Source: Coriaria nepalensis (lineage: Eukaryota > Streptophyta > Magnoliopsida > Cucurbitales > Coriariaceae). From it: a stretch of 64,000 nt of DNA. The stretch covers positions 26,059,209 to 26,123,208 of the forward strand of contig CP114482.1 of assembly GCA_027186245.1 (NCBI GenBank), in the 5' to 3' direction. A program made the translations under genes and the position numbers. The notes under the pieces were generated by a model. The model had not been told where the DNA came from. It saw nothing but the letters and a program-made list of their open reading frames with translations, and searched no databases. Below are positions 12,531-24,610 of the stretch, piece after piece. The first letter of the stretch is position 1; every line of letters begins with the position of its first letter.

Positions 12531-14634
12531 GCATAGTTGCCATCAATAGATCAATTGCAAGTTATGCACGAAAGTCGCGTTTTAAATTCAAAAAGAGACT
12601 TGGTTCGAAGTGCCTTCAATCAATTTAATGATTGAAAAGACTGAGTCATATGCTTTTTAATGCTAAAATAATGCATTGTTGTCTTCAATAGATTAATTAC
12701 AAGTTATGTAAGAAAATAATATTTGAAGGGCGAAAATAGAATTCGTTCGAACTAATTTAGAATGATATAATGACTAGAAGAGACTCGGTTACATTATTTT
12801 AAGGCTAAATAAATGCATTGTTGCCATCAATCGATCAACTGCAAGTTATGCACGAAAGTCATGTTTAAATGCCGAATTTCATACGAAGTGATTTAGAATG
12901 ATTTACTGACTAAAAGAGACGCAAAAATATGACTTGAACGCTAAAAAATGCATAGTTGCCATCAATAGATCAATTGCAAGTTGTGCACGAAAGTCGCGTT
13001 TTAAATGCAAAAAAAAATTGGTACGAAGTGCCTTCAAACAATTTAATGATTGAAAAGACTGAGTGATATGCTTTTTAATGCTAAAATAATGCATTGTTGT
13101 CTTCAATAGATTAATTGCAAGTTATGTAAGAAAATAATGTTTGAAAGGCGAAAATAGAATTCGGTCGAATTAATTTAGAATGATTTAATGACTAAAAGAG
13201 GCTCAATGACATGACTTTAAGGCTAAACAATTGCATTGTTGCCTTCAATAGATCAACGGCAAGTTACGCACGAAAGTTATGTTTAAAGGCCGAATTTCGT
13301 TGGAAGTGATTTAGAATGATTTACTGACTAAAAGAGACGCAAAAATATGACTTGAACGCTAAAAAATGCATAGTTGCCATCAATAGATCAATTGCAAGTT
13401 ATGCACGAAAGTCGCGTTTTAAATGCAAAAAGAGAATTGGTTCGAAGTGCCTTCAAACAATTTAAGGATTGAAAAGACTGAGTGATATGCTTTTTAATGC
13501 TAAAATAATGCATTGTTGTCTTCAATAGATTAATTTCAAGTTATGTAAGAAAATAACGTTTGAAGTGCAAAAATAGAATTCGTTCGAGTTAATTTAGAAT
13601 GAATTAAAGACTAAAAGAAACTCAATGACATGACTTTAAGGCTAAACAAATGCATTGTTGCCTTCAATAGATCAACCGCAAGTTACGCACGAAAGTCATG
13701 TTTAAATGCCGAATTTCATACGAAGTGATTTAGAATGATTTACTGACTAAAAGAGACGCAAAAATATGACTTGAACGTTAAAAAATGCATAGTTGCCTTC
13801 AATAGATCAATTGCAAGTTATGCACGAAAGTCGCGTTTTAAATGCAAAAAGAGAATTGGTTCGAAGTGCCTTCAAACAATTTAACGATTGAAAAGACTGA
13901 GTGATATGCTTTTTAATGCTAAAATAATGCATTGTTGTCTTCAATAGATTAATTACAAGTTATGTAAGAAAATAATGTTTGAAGGGCGAAAATAGAATTC
14001 GTTCGAAATAATTTAGAATGATTTAATGACTAGAAGAGACTCAGTGACATGATTTTAAGGATAAATAAATGCATTGTTGCCATCAATCGATCAACTGCAA
14101 GCTACGCACGAAAGTCATGTTTAAATGCCGAATTTCATACGAAGTGATTTAGAATGATTTACTGACTAAAAGAGACGCAAAAATATGACTTGAACGCTAA
14201 AAAATGCATAGTTGCCATCAATAGATCAATTGCAAGTTGTGCACAAAAGTCGCGTTTTAAATGCAAAAAGAAAATTGGTACAAAGCGCCTTCAAACAATT
14301 TAAGGATTGAAAGGTCTGAGTGATATGCTTTTTAATGCTAAAATAATGCATTGTTGTCTTCAATAGATTAATTACAAGTTATGTAAGAAAATAATGTTTG
14401 AAGGGCAAAAATAGAATTCGTTCGAATTAATTTAGAATGAATTAAAGACTAAAAGAGACTCAATGACATGACTTTAACGCTAAACAAATGCATTGTTGCC
14501 TTCAATAGATCAACTGCAAGTTACGCACGAAAGTTATGTTTAAATGCCGAATTTCGTTCGAAGTGATTTAGAATGATTTACTGACTAAAAGAGACGCAAA
14601 AATATGACTTGAACGCTAAAAAAGGCATAGTTGC
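12531..14634 (+). repeat. 13-trimer super-repeat, copy Ic (truncated to about 5 trimers)
   Basis: Follows copy Ib at 5446 bp offset, with the same markers: nine-A run near 13008, AACAATTGCATTG, TCGAGTTAATTT, AGCTACGCAC and AAAGCGCC. The match stops at 14635, where GTTGCCATC replaces the GTTGCGATC found at 9189. After this the 5-trimer organisation takes over. Confidence 0.87.
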
Positions 14635-14690
14635 CATCAATAGATCAATTGCAAGTTATGCACGAAAGTCGCATTTTAAATGCAAAAAGA

Positions 14691-16784
14691 GAATTGGTTC
14701 GAAGTGCCTTCAAACAATTTAATGATTGAAAAGACTGAGTCATATGCTTTTTAATGCTAAAATAATGCATTGTTGTCTTCAATAGATTAATTACAAGTTA
14801 TGTTAGAAAATAATATTTGAAGGGCGAAAATAGAATTCGTTCGAACTAATTTAGAATGATTTAATAACTAGAAGAGACTCGGTGACATGAATTTAAGGCT
14901 AAAGAAATGCATTGTTGCCTATAATAGATCAATTGCAAGTTATGCACGAATGTCATGTTTAAATGCCGAATTTCATACGAAGTGATTTAGAATGATTGAC
15001 TGACTAAAAGAGACGCAAAAATATGACTTTAAGGCTGAAAAATGCATAGTTGCCATCAATAGATCAATTGCAAGTTATGCACGAAAGTCGCGTTTTAAAT
15101 GCAAAAAGAGAATTGGTTCGAAGTGCCTTCAAACAATTTAATGATTGAAAAGACTGAGTGATATGCTTTTTAATGCTAAAATAATGCATTGTTGTCTTTA
15201 ATAGATTAATTACAAGTTATGTAAGAAAATAATGTTTGAAGGGCGAAAATAGAATTCGGTTGAATTAATTTAGAACGATTTAATGACTAAAAGAGACTCG
15301 ATGACATGACTTTAAGGCTAAACAAATGCATTGTTGCCTTCAATAGATCAACTGCAAGTTACGCACGAAAGTCATGTTTAAAGGCCGAATTTCGTTCGAA
15401 GGGATTTAGAATGATTTACTGACTAAAAGAGACGCAAAAATATGACTTGAACGCTAAAAAATAAATAGTTGCCATCAATAGATCAATTGCAAGTTATGCA
15501 CGAAAATCGCGTTTTAAATGCAAAAAGAGAATTGGTTCGAAGTGCCTTCAAACAATTTAATGATTGAAAAGACTGAGTGATATGCTTTTTAATGCTAAAA
15601 TAATGCATTGTTGTCTTCAATAGATTAATTACAAGTTATGTAAGAAAATAATATTGGAAGGGCGAAAATAGAATTCGTTCGAACTAATTTAGAATGATTT
15701 AATGACTAGAAGAGACTCAGTGACATGAATTTAAGGCGAAAGAAATGCATTGTTCCCTATAATAGATCAACTGCAAGTTATGCACGAATGTCATGTTTAA
15801 ATGCCGAATTTCATACGAAGTGATTTAGAATGATTTACTGACTAAAAGAGAGGCAAAAATATGGCTTGAACGCTAAAAAATGCATAGTTGCCATGAATAG
15901 ATCAATTGCAAGTTATGCACGAAAGTCATGTTTTAAATGCAAAAAGAGAATTGGTTCGAAGTGCCTTCAAACAATTTAATGATTGAAAAGACTGAGTGAT
16001 ATGCTTTTTAACGCTAAAATAATGCATTGTTGTCTTCAATAGATTAATTACAAGTTATGTAAGAAAATAATGTTTGAAGGGCGAAAGTAGAATTCGATCG
16101 AATTAATTTAGAATGATTTAAAGACTAAAAGAGACTCAATGACATGACTTTAAGGCTAAACAAATGCATTGTTGCCTTCAATAGATTGACTGCAACTTAC
16201 GCACGAAAGTTATGTTTAATGGCCGAATTTCGTTGGAAGTGATTTAGAATGATTTACTGACTAAAAGAGACGCAAAAATATGACTTGAACGCTAAAAAAT
16301 AAATAGTTGCCATCAATAGATCAATTGCAAGTTATGCACGAAAATCGCGTTTTAAATGCAAAAAGAGAATTGGTTCGAAGTGCCTTCAAACAATTTAATG
16401 ATTGAAAAGACTGAGTGATATGCTTTTTAATGCTAAAATAATGCATTGTTGTCTTCAATAGATTAATTGCAAGTTATGTACGAAAATAATGTTTGAAAGG
16501 CGAAAATAGAATTCGGTCGAATTAATTGAGAATGATTTAAAGACTAAAAGAGACTCAATGACATGACTTTAAGGCTAAACAAATGCATTGTTGCTTTCAA
16601 TAGATCAACTGCAAGTTACGCACGAAAGTCATGTTTAAAGGCCAAATTTCGTTCGAAGTGATTTAGAATGATTTAATGACTAAAAGAGAAGCAAAAATAT
16701 GACTTGAACGTTAAAAATGCATAGTTGCCATCAATAGATCAATTGCAAGTTATGCACGAAAGTCGCGTTTTAAATGAAAAAAGA
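14691..16784 (+). repeat. 5-trimer super-repeat, copy II-1
   Basis: Five trimers starting at a C monomer. It shares with II-2 and II-3 the C variant with GTTAGAAA (14801), the A variant ACATGAATTTAAGGCTAAAG, the B variant AAGGCTGAAAAATGC, GAAGGGATTTAG and the CGAAAGTAGAATTCGATCG boundary near 16082. Its third and fifth trimers differ from the other copies. The third carries the TGTTCCCTATAATAG A variant seen at 5701 and 11147, so this is the most diverged copy. Confidence 0.8.
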
Positions 16785-18878
16785 GAATTGGTTCGAAGTG
16801 CCTTTAAACAATTTAATGATTGAAAAGACTGAGTCATATGCTTTTTAATGCTAAAATAATGCATTGTTGTCTTCAATAGATTAATTACAAGTTATGTTAG
16901 AAATTAATATTTGAAGGGTGAAAATAGAATTCGTTCGAACTAATTTAGAATGATTTAATGACTAGAAGAGACTCGGTGACATGAATTTAAGGCTAAAGAA
17001 ATGCATTGTTGCCTATAATAGATCAATTGCAAGTTATGCACGAAAGTCATGTTTAAATGCCGAATTTCATACGAAGTGATTTAGAATGATTTACTGACTA
17101 AAAGAGACGCAAAAATATGACTTTAAGGCTGAAAAATGCATAGTTGCCATCAATAGATCAATTGCAAGTTATGCACGAAAGTCGCGTTTTAAATGCAAAA
17201 AGAGAATTGGTTCGAAGTGCCTTCAAACAATTTAATGATTGAAAAGACTGAGTGATATGCTTTTTAATGCTAAAATAATGCATAGTTGTCTTTAATAGAT
17301 TAATTACAAGTTATGTAAGAAAATAATATTTGCAGGGCGAAAATAGAATTCGGTTGAATTAATTTAGAATGATTTAATGACTAAAAGAGACTCAATGACA
17401 TGACTTTAAGGCTAAACAAATGCATTGTTGCCTTCAATAGATCAACTGCAAGTTACGCACGAAAGTAATGTTTAAAGGCCGAATTTCGTTCGAAGGGATT
17501 TAGAATGATTTACTGACTAAAAGAGACGCAAAAATATGACTTGAACGCTAAAAAAGGCAAAGTTGCGATCAATAGATCAATTGCAAGTTATGCACGAAAG
17601 TCGCGTTTTAAATGAAAAAAGAGAATTGGTTCGAAGTGCCTTTAAACAATTTAATGATTGAAAAGACTGAGTGATATGCTTTTTAATGCTAAAATAATGC
17701 ATTGTTGTCTTCAATAGATTAATTGCAAGTTATGTACGAAAATAATGTTTGAAAGGCGAAAATAGAATTCGGTCGAATTAATTGAGAATGATTTAAAGAC
17801 TAAAAGAGACTCAATGACATGACTTTAAGGCTAAACAAATGCATTGTTGCTTTCAATAGATCAACTGCAAGTTACGCACGAAAGTCATGTTTAAAGGCCA
17901 AATTTCGTTCGAAGTGATTTAGAATGATTTAATGACTAAAAGAGAAGCAAAAATATGACTTGAACGTTAAAAATGCATAGTTGCCATCAATAGCTCAATT
18001 GCAAGTTATGCACGAAAGTCGCGTTTTAAATGCAAAAAGAGAATTGGTTCGAAGTGCCTTCAAAAAATTTAATGATTGAAAAGGCTGAGTGATATGCTTT
18101 TTAATGCTAAAATAATGCATTGTTGTCTTCAATAGATTAATTACAAGTTATGTAAGAAAATAATGTTTGAAGGGCGAAAGTAGAATTCGATCGAATTAAT
18201 TTAGAATGATTTAAAGACTAAAAGAGACTCAATGACATGACTTTAAGGCTAAACAAATGCATTGTTGCCTTCAATAGATCGACTGCAAGTTACGCACGAA
18301 AGTTATGTTTAATGGCCGAATTTCGTTGGAAGTGATTTAGAATGATTTACTGACTAAAAGAGACGCAAAAATATGACTTGAACGCTAAAAAAGGCATAGT
18401 TGCGATCAATAGATCAATTGCAAGTTATGCACGAAAGTCGCGTTTTAAATGCAAAAAGAGAATTGGTTCGAAGTGCCTTCAAACAATTTAATGATTGAAA
18501 AGACTGAGTGATATGCTTTTTAATGCTAAAATAATGCATTGTTGTCTTCAATAGATTAATTGCAAGTTATGTAAGAAAATAATGTTTGAAAGGCGAAAAT
18601 AGAATTCGGTCGAATTAATTTAGAATGAGTTAAAGACTAAAAGAGACTCAATGACATGACTTTAAGGCTAAACAAATGCATTGTTGCCTTCAATAGATCA
18701 ACAGCAAGTTACGCACGAAAGTTATGTTTAACGGCCGAATTTCGTTGGAAGTGATTTAGAATGATTTACTGACTAAAAGAGACGCAAAAATATGACTTGA
18801 ACGCTAAAAAAGGCATAGTTGCCATCAATAGATCAATTGCAAGTTATGCACGAAAGTCGCATTTTAAATGCAAAAAGA
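16785..18878 (+). repeat. 5-trimer super-repeat, copy II-2 (2094 bp)
   Basis: 5 x 419 minus 1; the lost base is one A in the GAACGTTAAAAATGC run near 17967. Diagnostic variants recur in II-3 exactly 2094 bp later: TTAGAAATTAATATTTG at 16897 and 18991, and AATTAATTGAGAATG near 17776 and 19870. Confidence 0.88.
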
Positions 18879-20972
18879 GAATTGGTTCGAAGTGCCTTCA
18901 AACAATTTCATGATCGAAAAGACTGAGTCATATGCTTTTTAATGCTGAAATAATGCATTGTTGTCTTCAATAGATTAATTACAAGTTATGTTAGAAATTA
19001 ATATTTGAAGGGTGAAAATAGAATTCGTTCGAACTAATTTAGAATGATTTAATAACTAGAAGAGACTCGGTGACATGAATTTAAGGCTAAAGAAATGCAT
19101 TGTTGCCTATAATAGATCAATTGCAAGTTATGCACGAAAGTCATGTTTAAATGCCGAATTTCATATGAAGTGATTTAGAATGATTTACTGACTAAAAGAG
19201 ACGCAAAAATATGACTTTAAGGCTGAAAAATGCATAGTTGCCATTAATAGATCAATTGCAAGTTATGCACGAAAGTCGCGTTTTAAATGCAAAAAGAGAA
19301 TTGGTTCGAAGTGCCTTCAAACAATTTAATGATTGAAAAGACTGAGTGATATGCTTTTTAATGCTAAAAGAATGCATAGTTGTCTTTAATAGATTAATTA
19401 CAAGTTATGTAAGAAAATAATATTTGCAGGGCGAAAATAGAATTCGGTTGAATTAATTTAGAATGATTTAATGACTAAAAGAGACTCAATGACATGACTT
19501 TAAGGCTAAATAAATGCATTGTTGCCTTCAATAGATCAACTGCAAGTTACGCACGAAAGTCATGTTTAAAGGCCGAATTTCGTTCGAAGGGATTTAGAAT
19601 GATTTACTGACTAAAAGAGACGCAAAAATATGACTTGAACGCTAAAAAAGGCAAAGTTGCGATCAATAGATCAATTGCAAGTTATGCACGAAAGTCGCGT
19701 TTTAAATGAAAAAAGAGAATTGGTTCGAAGTGCCTTCAAACAATTTAATGATTGAAAAGACTGAGTGATATGCTTTTTAATGCTAAAATAATGCATTGTT
19801 GTCTTCAATAGATTAATTGCAAGTTATGTACGAAAATAATGTTTGAAAGGCGAAAATAGAATTCGGTCGAATTAATTGAGAATGATTTAAAGACTAAAAG
19901 AGACTCAATGACATGACTTTAAGGCTAAACAAATGCATTGTTGCTTTCAATAGATCAACTGCAAGTTACGGACGAAAGTCATGTTTAAAGGCCAAATTTC
20001 GTTCGAAGTGATTTAGAATGATTTAATGACTAAAAGAGAAGCAAAAATATGACTTGAACGTTAAAAATGCATAGTTGCCATCAATAGATCAATTGCAAGT
20101 TATGCACGAAAGTGGCGTTTTAAATGCAAAAAGAGAATTGGTTCGAAGTGCCTTCAAAAAATTTAATGATTGAAAAGACTGAGTGATATGCTTTTTAATG
20201 CTAAAATAATGCATTGTTGTCTTCAATAGATTAATTACAAGTTATGTAAGAAAATAATGTTTGAAGGGCGAAAGTAGAATTCGATCGAATTAATTTAGAA
20301 TGATTTAAAGACTAAAAGAGACTCAATGACATGACTTTAAGGCTAAACAAATGCATTGTTGCCTTCAATAGATCGACTGCAAGTTACGCACGAAAGTTAT
20401 GTTTAATGGCCGAATTTCGTTGGAAGTGATTTAGAATGATTTACTGACTAAAAGAGACGCAAAAATATGACTTGAACGCTAAAAAAGGCATAGTTGCGAT
20501 CAATAGATCAATTGCAAGTTATGCACGAAAGTCGCGTTTTAAATGCAAAAAGAGAATTGGTTCGAAGTGCCTTAAAACAATTTAATGATTGAAAAGACTG
20601 AGTGATATGCTTTTTAATGCTAAAATAATGCATTGTTGTCTTCAATAGATTAATTGCAAGTTATGTAAGAAAATAATGTTTGAAAGGCGAAAATAGAATT
20701 CGGTCGAATTAATTTAGAATGAGTTAAAGACTAAAAGAGACTCAATGACATGACTTTAAGGCTAAACAAATGCATTGTTGCCTTCAATAGATCAACAGCA
20801 AGTTACGCACGAAAGTTATGTTTAACGGCCGAATTTCGTTGGAAGTGATTTAGAATGATTTACTGACTAAAAGAGACGCAAAAATATGACTTGAACGCTA
20901 AAAAATGCATAGTTGCCATCAATAGATCAATTGCAAGTTATGCACGAAAGTCGCATTTTAAATGCAAAAAGA
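18879..20972 (+). repeat. 5-trimer super-repeat, copy II-3 (2094 bp)
   Basis: Nearly the same as II-2, including the shared one-base loss near 20067. It shares ATTTCATGATCGAAAAG with the start of II-4 but not with II-2, so II-3 and II-4 are nearest relatives at that end. Confidence 0.88.
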
Positions 20973-22110
20973 GAATTGGTTCGAAGTGCCTTCAAACAAT
21001 TTCATGATCGAAAAGACTGAGTCATATGATTTTTAATGCTAAAATAATGCATTGTTGCCTTCAATAGATTAATTACAACTTATGTTAGAAATTAATATTT
21101 GAAGGGTGAAAATAGAATTCGTTCGAACTAATTTAGAATGATTTAATAACTAGAAGAGACTCGGTGACATGAATTTAAGGCTAAAGAACTGCATTGTTGC
21201 CTATAATAGATCAATTGCAAGTTATGCACGAAAGTCATGTTTAAATGCCGAATTTCATATCAAGTGATTTAGAATGATTTACTGACTAAAAGAGACGCAA
21301 AAATATGACTTTAAGGCTGAAAAATGCATAGTTGCCATCAATAGATCAATTGCAAGTTATGCACGAAAGTCGCGTTTTAAATGCAAAAAGAGAATTGGTT
21401 CGAAGTGCCTTCAAACAATTTCATGATTGAAAAGACTGAGTCATATGCTTTTTAATGCTAAAATAATGCATTGTTGTCTTCAATAGATTAATTACAAGTT
21501 ATGTTAGAAATTAATATTTGAAGGGTGAAAATAGAACTCGTTCGAACTAATTTAGAATGATTTAATGACTGGAAGAGACTCGGTGACATGAATTTAAGGC
21601 TAAAGAAATGCATTGTTGCCTATAATAGATCAATTGCAAGTTATGCACGAAAGTCATGTTTAAATGCCGAATTTCATACGAAGTGATTTAGAATGATTTT
21701 CTGACTAATAGAGACGCAAAAATATGGCTTGTACGCTAAAAAATGCATAGTTGCCATCAATAGATTAATTGCAAGTTATGCACGAAAGTCGCGTTTTAAA
21801 TGCAAAAAGAGAATTGGTTCGAAGTGCCATCAAACAATTTAATGATTGAAAAGACTGAGTGATATGCTTTTTAATGCTAAAATAATGCATAGTTGTCTTT
21901 AATAGATTAATTACAAGTTATGTAAGAAAATAATATTTGCAGGGCGAAAATAGAATTCGGTTGAATTAATTTAGAATGATTTAATGACTAAAAGAGACTC
22001 AATGACATGACTTTAAGGCTAAACAAATGCATTGTTGCCTTCAATAGATCAACTGCAAGTTACGCACGAAAGTCATGTTTAAAGGCCGAATTTCGTTCGA
22101 AGTGATTTAG
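20973..22110 (+). repeat. 5-trimer super-repeat, copy II-4 (partial, with an extra trimer)
   Basis: Starts as II-3 does, then repeats its first trimer: 20973-21391 and 21392-21810 both carry TTAGAAATTAATATTTG (21085 and 21504). After that the II order resumes with GCATAGTTGTCTTTAATAG at 21887. That is 2513 bp, 6 trimers minus 1, from its partner at 19374 instead of 2094. The match fades in the B monomer near 22100. Confidence 0.85.
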
Positions 22111-24520
22111 AATGATTTACTGACTAAAAGAGACGCAAAAATATGACTTGAACGCTAAAAAAGGCATAGTTGCGATCAATAGATCAATTGCAAGTTATGC
22201 ACGAAAGCCGCGTTTTAAATGCAAAAAGAGAATTGGTTCGAAGTGCCTTCAAACAATTTAATGATTGAAAAGACTGAGTGATATGCTTTTTAATGCTAAA
22301 ATAATGCATTGTTGTCTTCAATAGATTAATTGCAAGTTATGTAAGAAAATAATGGTTGAAAGGCGAAAATAGAATTCGGTCGAATTAATTTAGAATCATT
22401 TAAAGACTAAAAGAGACTCAATGACATGACTTGAAGGCTAAACAAATGCATTGTTGCCTTCAATAGATCAACTGCAAGTTACGCACGAAAGTCATGTTTA
22501 AAGGCCGAATTTCGTTCGAAGTGATTTAGAATGATTTACTAACTAAAAGAGACGCAAAAATATGACTTGAACGCTAAAAAAGGCATAGTTGCGATCAATA
22601 GATCAATTGCAAGTTATGCACGAAAGTCGCGTTTTAAATGCAAAAAGAGAATTGGTTCGAAGTGCCTTCAAACAATTTATTGATTGAAAAGACTGAGTGA
22701 TATGCTTTTTAATGCTAAAATAATGCATTGTTGTCTTCAATAGATTAATTGCAAGTTATGTAAGAAAATAATGGTTGAAAGGCGAAAATAGAATTCGGTC
22801 GAATTAATTTAGGATGATTTAAAGACTAAAAGAGACTGAATGACATGACTTTAAGGCTAAACAAATGCATTGTTGCCTTCAATAGATCAACTGCAAGTTA
22901 CGCACGAAAGTCATGTTTAAAGGCCGAATTTCGTTCGAAGTGATTTAGAATGATTTACTGACTAAAAGAGACGCAAAAATATGACTTGAACGCTAAAAAA
23001 GGCATAGTTGCGATCAATAGATCAATTGCAAGTGATGCACGAAAGTCGCGTTTTAAATGCAAAAAGAGAATTGGTTCGAAGTGCCTTCAAACAATTTAAT
23101 GATTGAAAAGACTGAGTGATATGCTTTTTAATGCTAAAATAATGCATTGTTGTCTTCAATAGATTAATTGCAAGTTATGTACGAAAATAATGTTTGAAAG
23201 GCGAAAATTGAATTCGGTCGAATTAATTTAGAATGATTTAAAGACTAAAAGAGACTCAATGACATGCCTTTAAGGCTAAACAAATGCATTTTTGCCTTCA
23301 ATAGAACAACTGCAAGTTACGCACGAAAGTCATGTTTAAAGTCCGAATTTCGTTCGAAGTGATTTAGAATGATTTACTGACTAAAAGAGACGCAAAAATA
23401 TGAATTGAACGCTAAAAAATGCATAGTTGCCATCAATAGATCAATTGCAAGTTATGCACGAAAGTCGCGTTTTAAATGCAAAAAGAGAATTGGTTCGAAG
23501 TGCCTTCAAACAATTTAATGATTGAAAAGACTGAGTGATATGCTTTTTAATGCTAAAATAATGCATTGTTGTCTTCAATAGATTAATTGCATGTTATGTA
23601 AGAAAATAATGTTTGAAAGGCGAAAATAGAATTCGGTCGAATTAATTTAGAATGATTTAACGACTAAAAGAGACTCAATGACGTGACTTTAAGGCTAAAC
23701 AAATGCATTGTTGCCTTCAATAGATCAACTGCAAGTTACGCACGAAAGTTATGTTTAAAGGCCGAATTTCGTTGGAAGTGATTTACAATGATTTACTGAC
23801 TAAAAGAGACGCAAAAATATGACTTGAACGCTAAAAAATGCATAGTTGCCATGAATAGATCAATTGCAAGTTATGCACGAAAGTCGCGTTTTAAATGCAA
23901 AAAGAGAATTGGTTCGAAGTGCCTTCAAACAATTTAATGGTTGAAAAGACTGAGTGATATGCTTTTTAGTGCTAAAGTAATGCGTTGTTGTCTTCATTAG
24001 ATTAATTACAAGTTATGTAAGAAAATAATGTTTGAAGGGCGAAAATAGAATTAGTTCGAATTAATTTAGAATGATTTAATGACTAAAAGAGACTCAATGA
24101 CATGACTTTAAGGCTAAACAAATGCATTGTTGCCTTCAATAGATCAACTGCAAGTTACGCACGAAAGTTACGTTTAAAGGCCGAATTTCGTTGGAAGTGA
24201 TTTAGAATGATTTACTGACTAAAAGAGACGCAAAAATATGACTTGAACGCTAAAAAAGGCATAGTTGCCATCAATAGATCAATTGCAAGTTATGCACGAA
24301 AGTCGCATTTTAAATGCAAAAAGAGAATTGGTTCGAAGTGCCTTCAAACAATTTAATGATTGAAAAGACTGAGTGATATGCTTTTTAATGCTAAAATAAT
24401 GCATTGTTGTCTTCAATAGATTAATTACAAGTGATGTAAGAAAATAATATTGGAAGGGCGAAAATAGAATTCGTTCGAACTAATTTAGAATGATTTAATG
24501 ACTAGAAGAGACTCAGTGAC

Positions 24521-24610
24521 ATGAATTTAAGGCGAAAGAAATGCATTGTTCCCTGTAATAGATCAACTGCAAGTTATGCACGAAAGTCATGTTTAAATGC
24601 CGAATTTCAT
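24521..24610 (+). repeat. A-monomer subtype with TGTTCCCT
   Basis: A recognisable A variant: ACATGAATTTAAGGCGAAAG followed by TGTTCCCTGTAATAG. The CCCT occurs at 5701, 11147, 15755, 24551, 28322, 29998, 33348 and 35024. All spacings are whole trimers once known indels are counted: 5446 (13, minus 1), 4608 (11, minus 1), 8796 (21, minus 3), 3771 (9), 1676 (4), 3350 (8, minus 2) and 1676 (4). It is a useful tracer of block copying and is absent from the last 28 kb as far as I could see. Confidence 0.82.

Noticed and set aside
2058..14634. Assembly artefact as the cause of the near-identical 5446 bp copies
   Set aside because: The copies differ by a 419 bp deletion, single-base changes and different ends, which simple false duplication would not produce. 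It is not fully excluded without reads.
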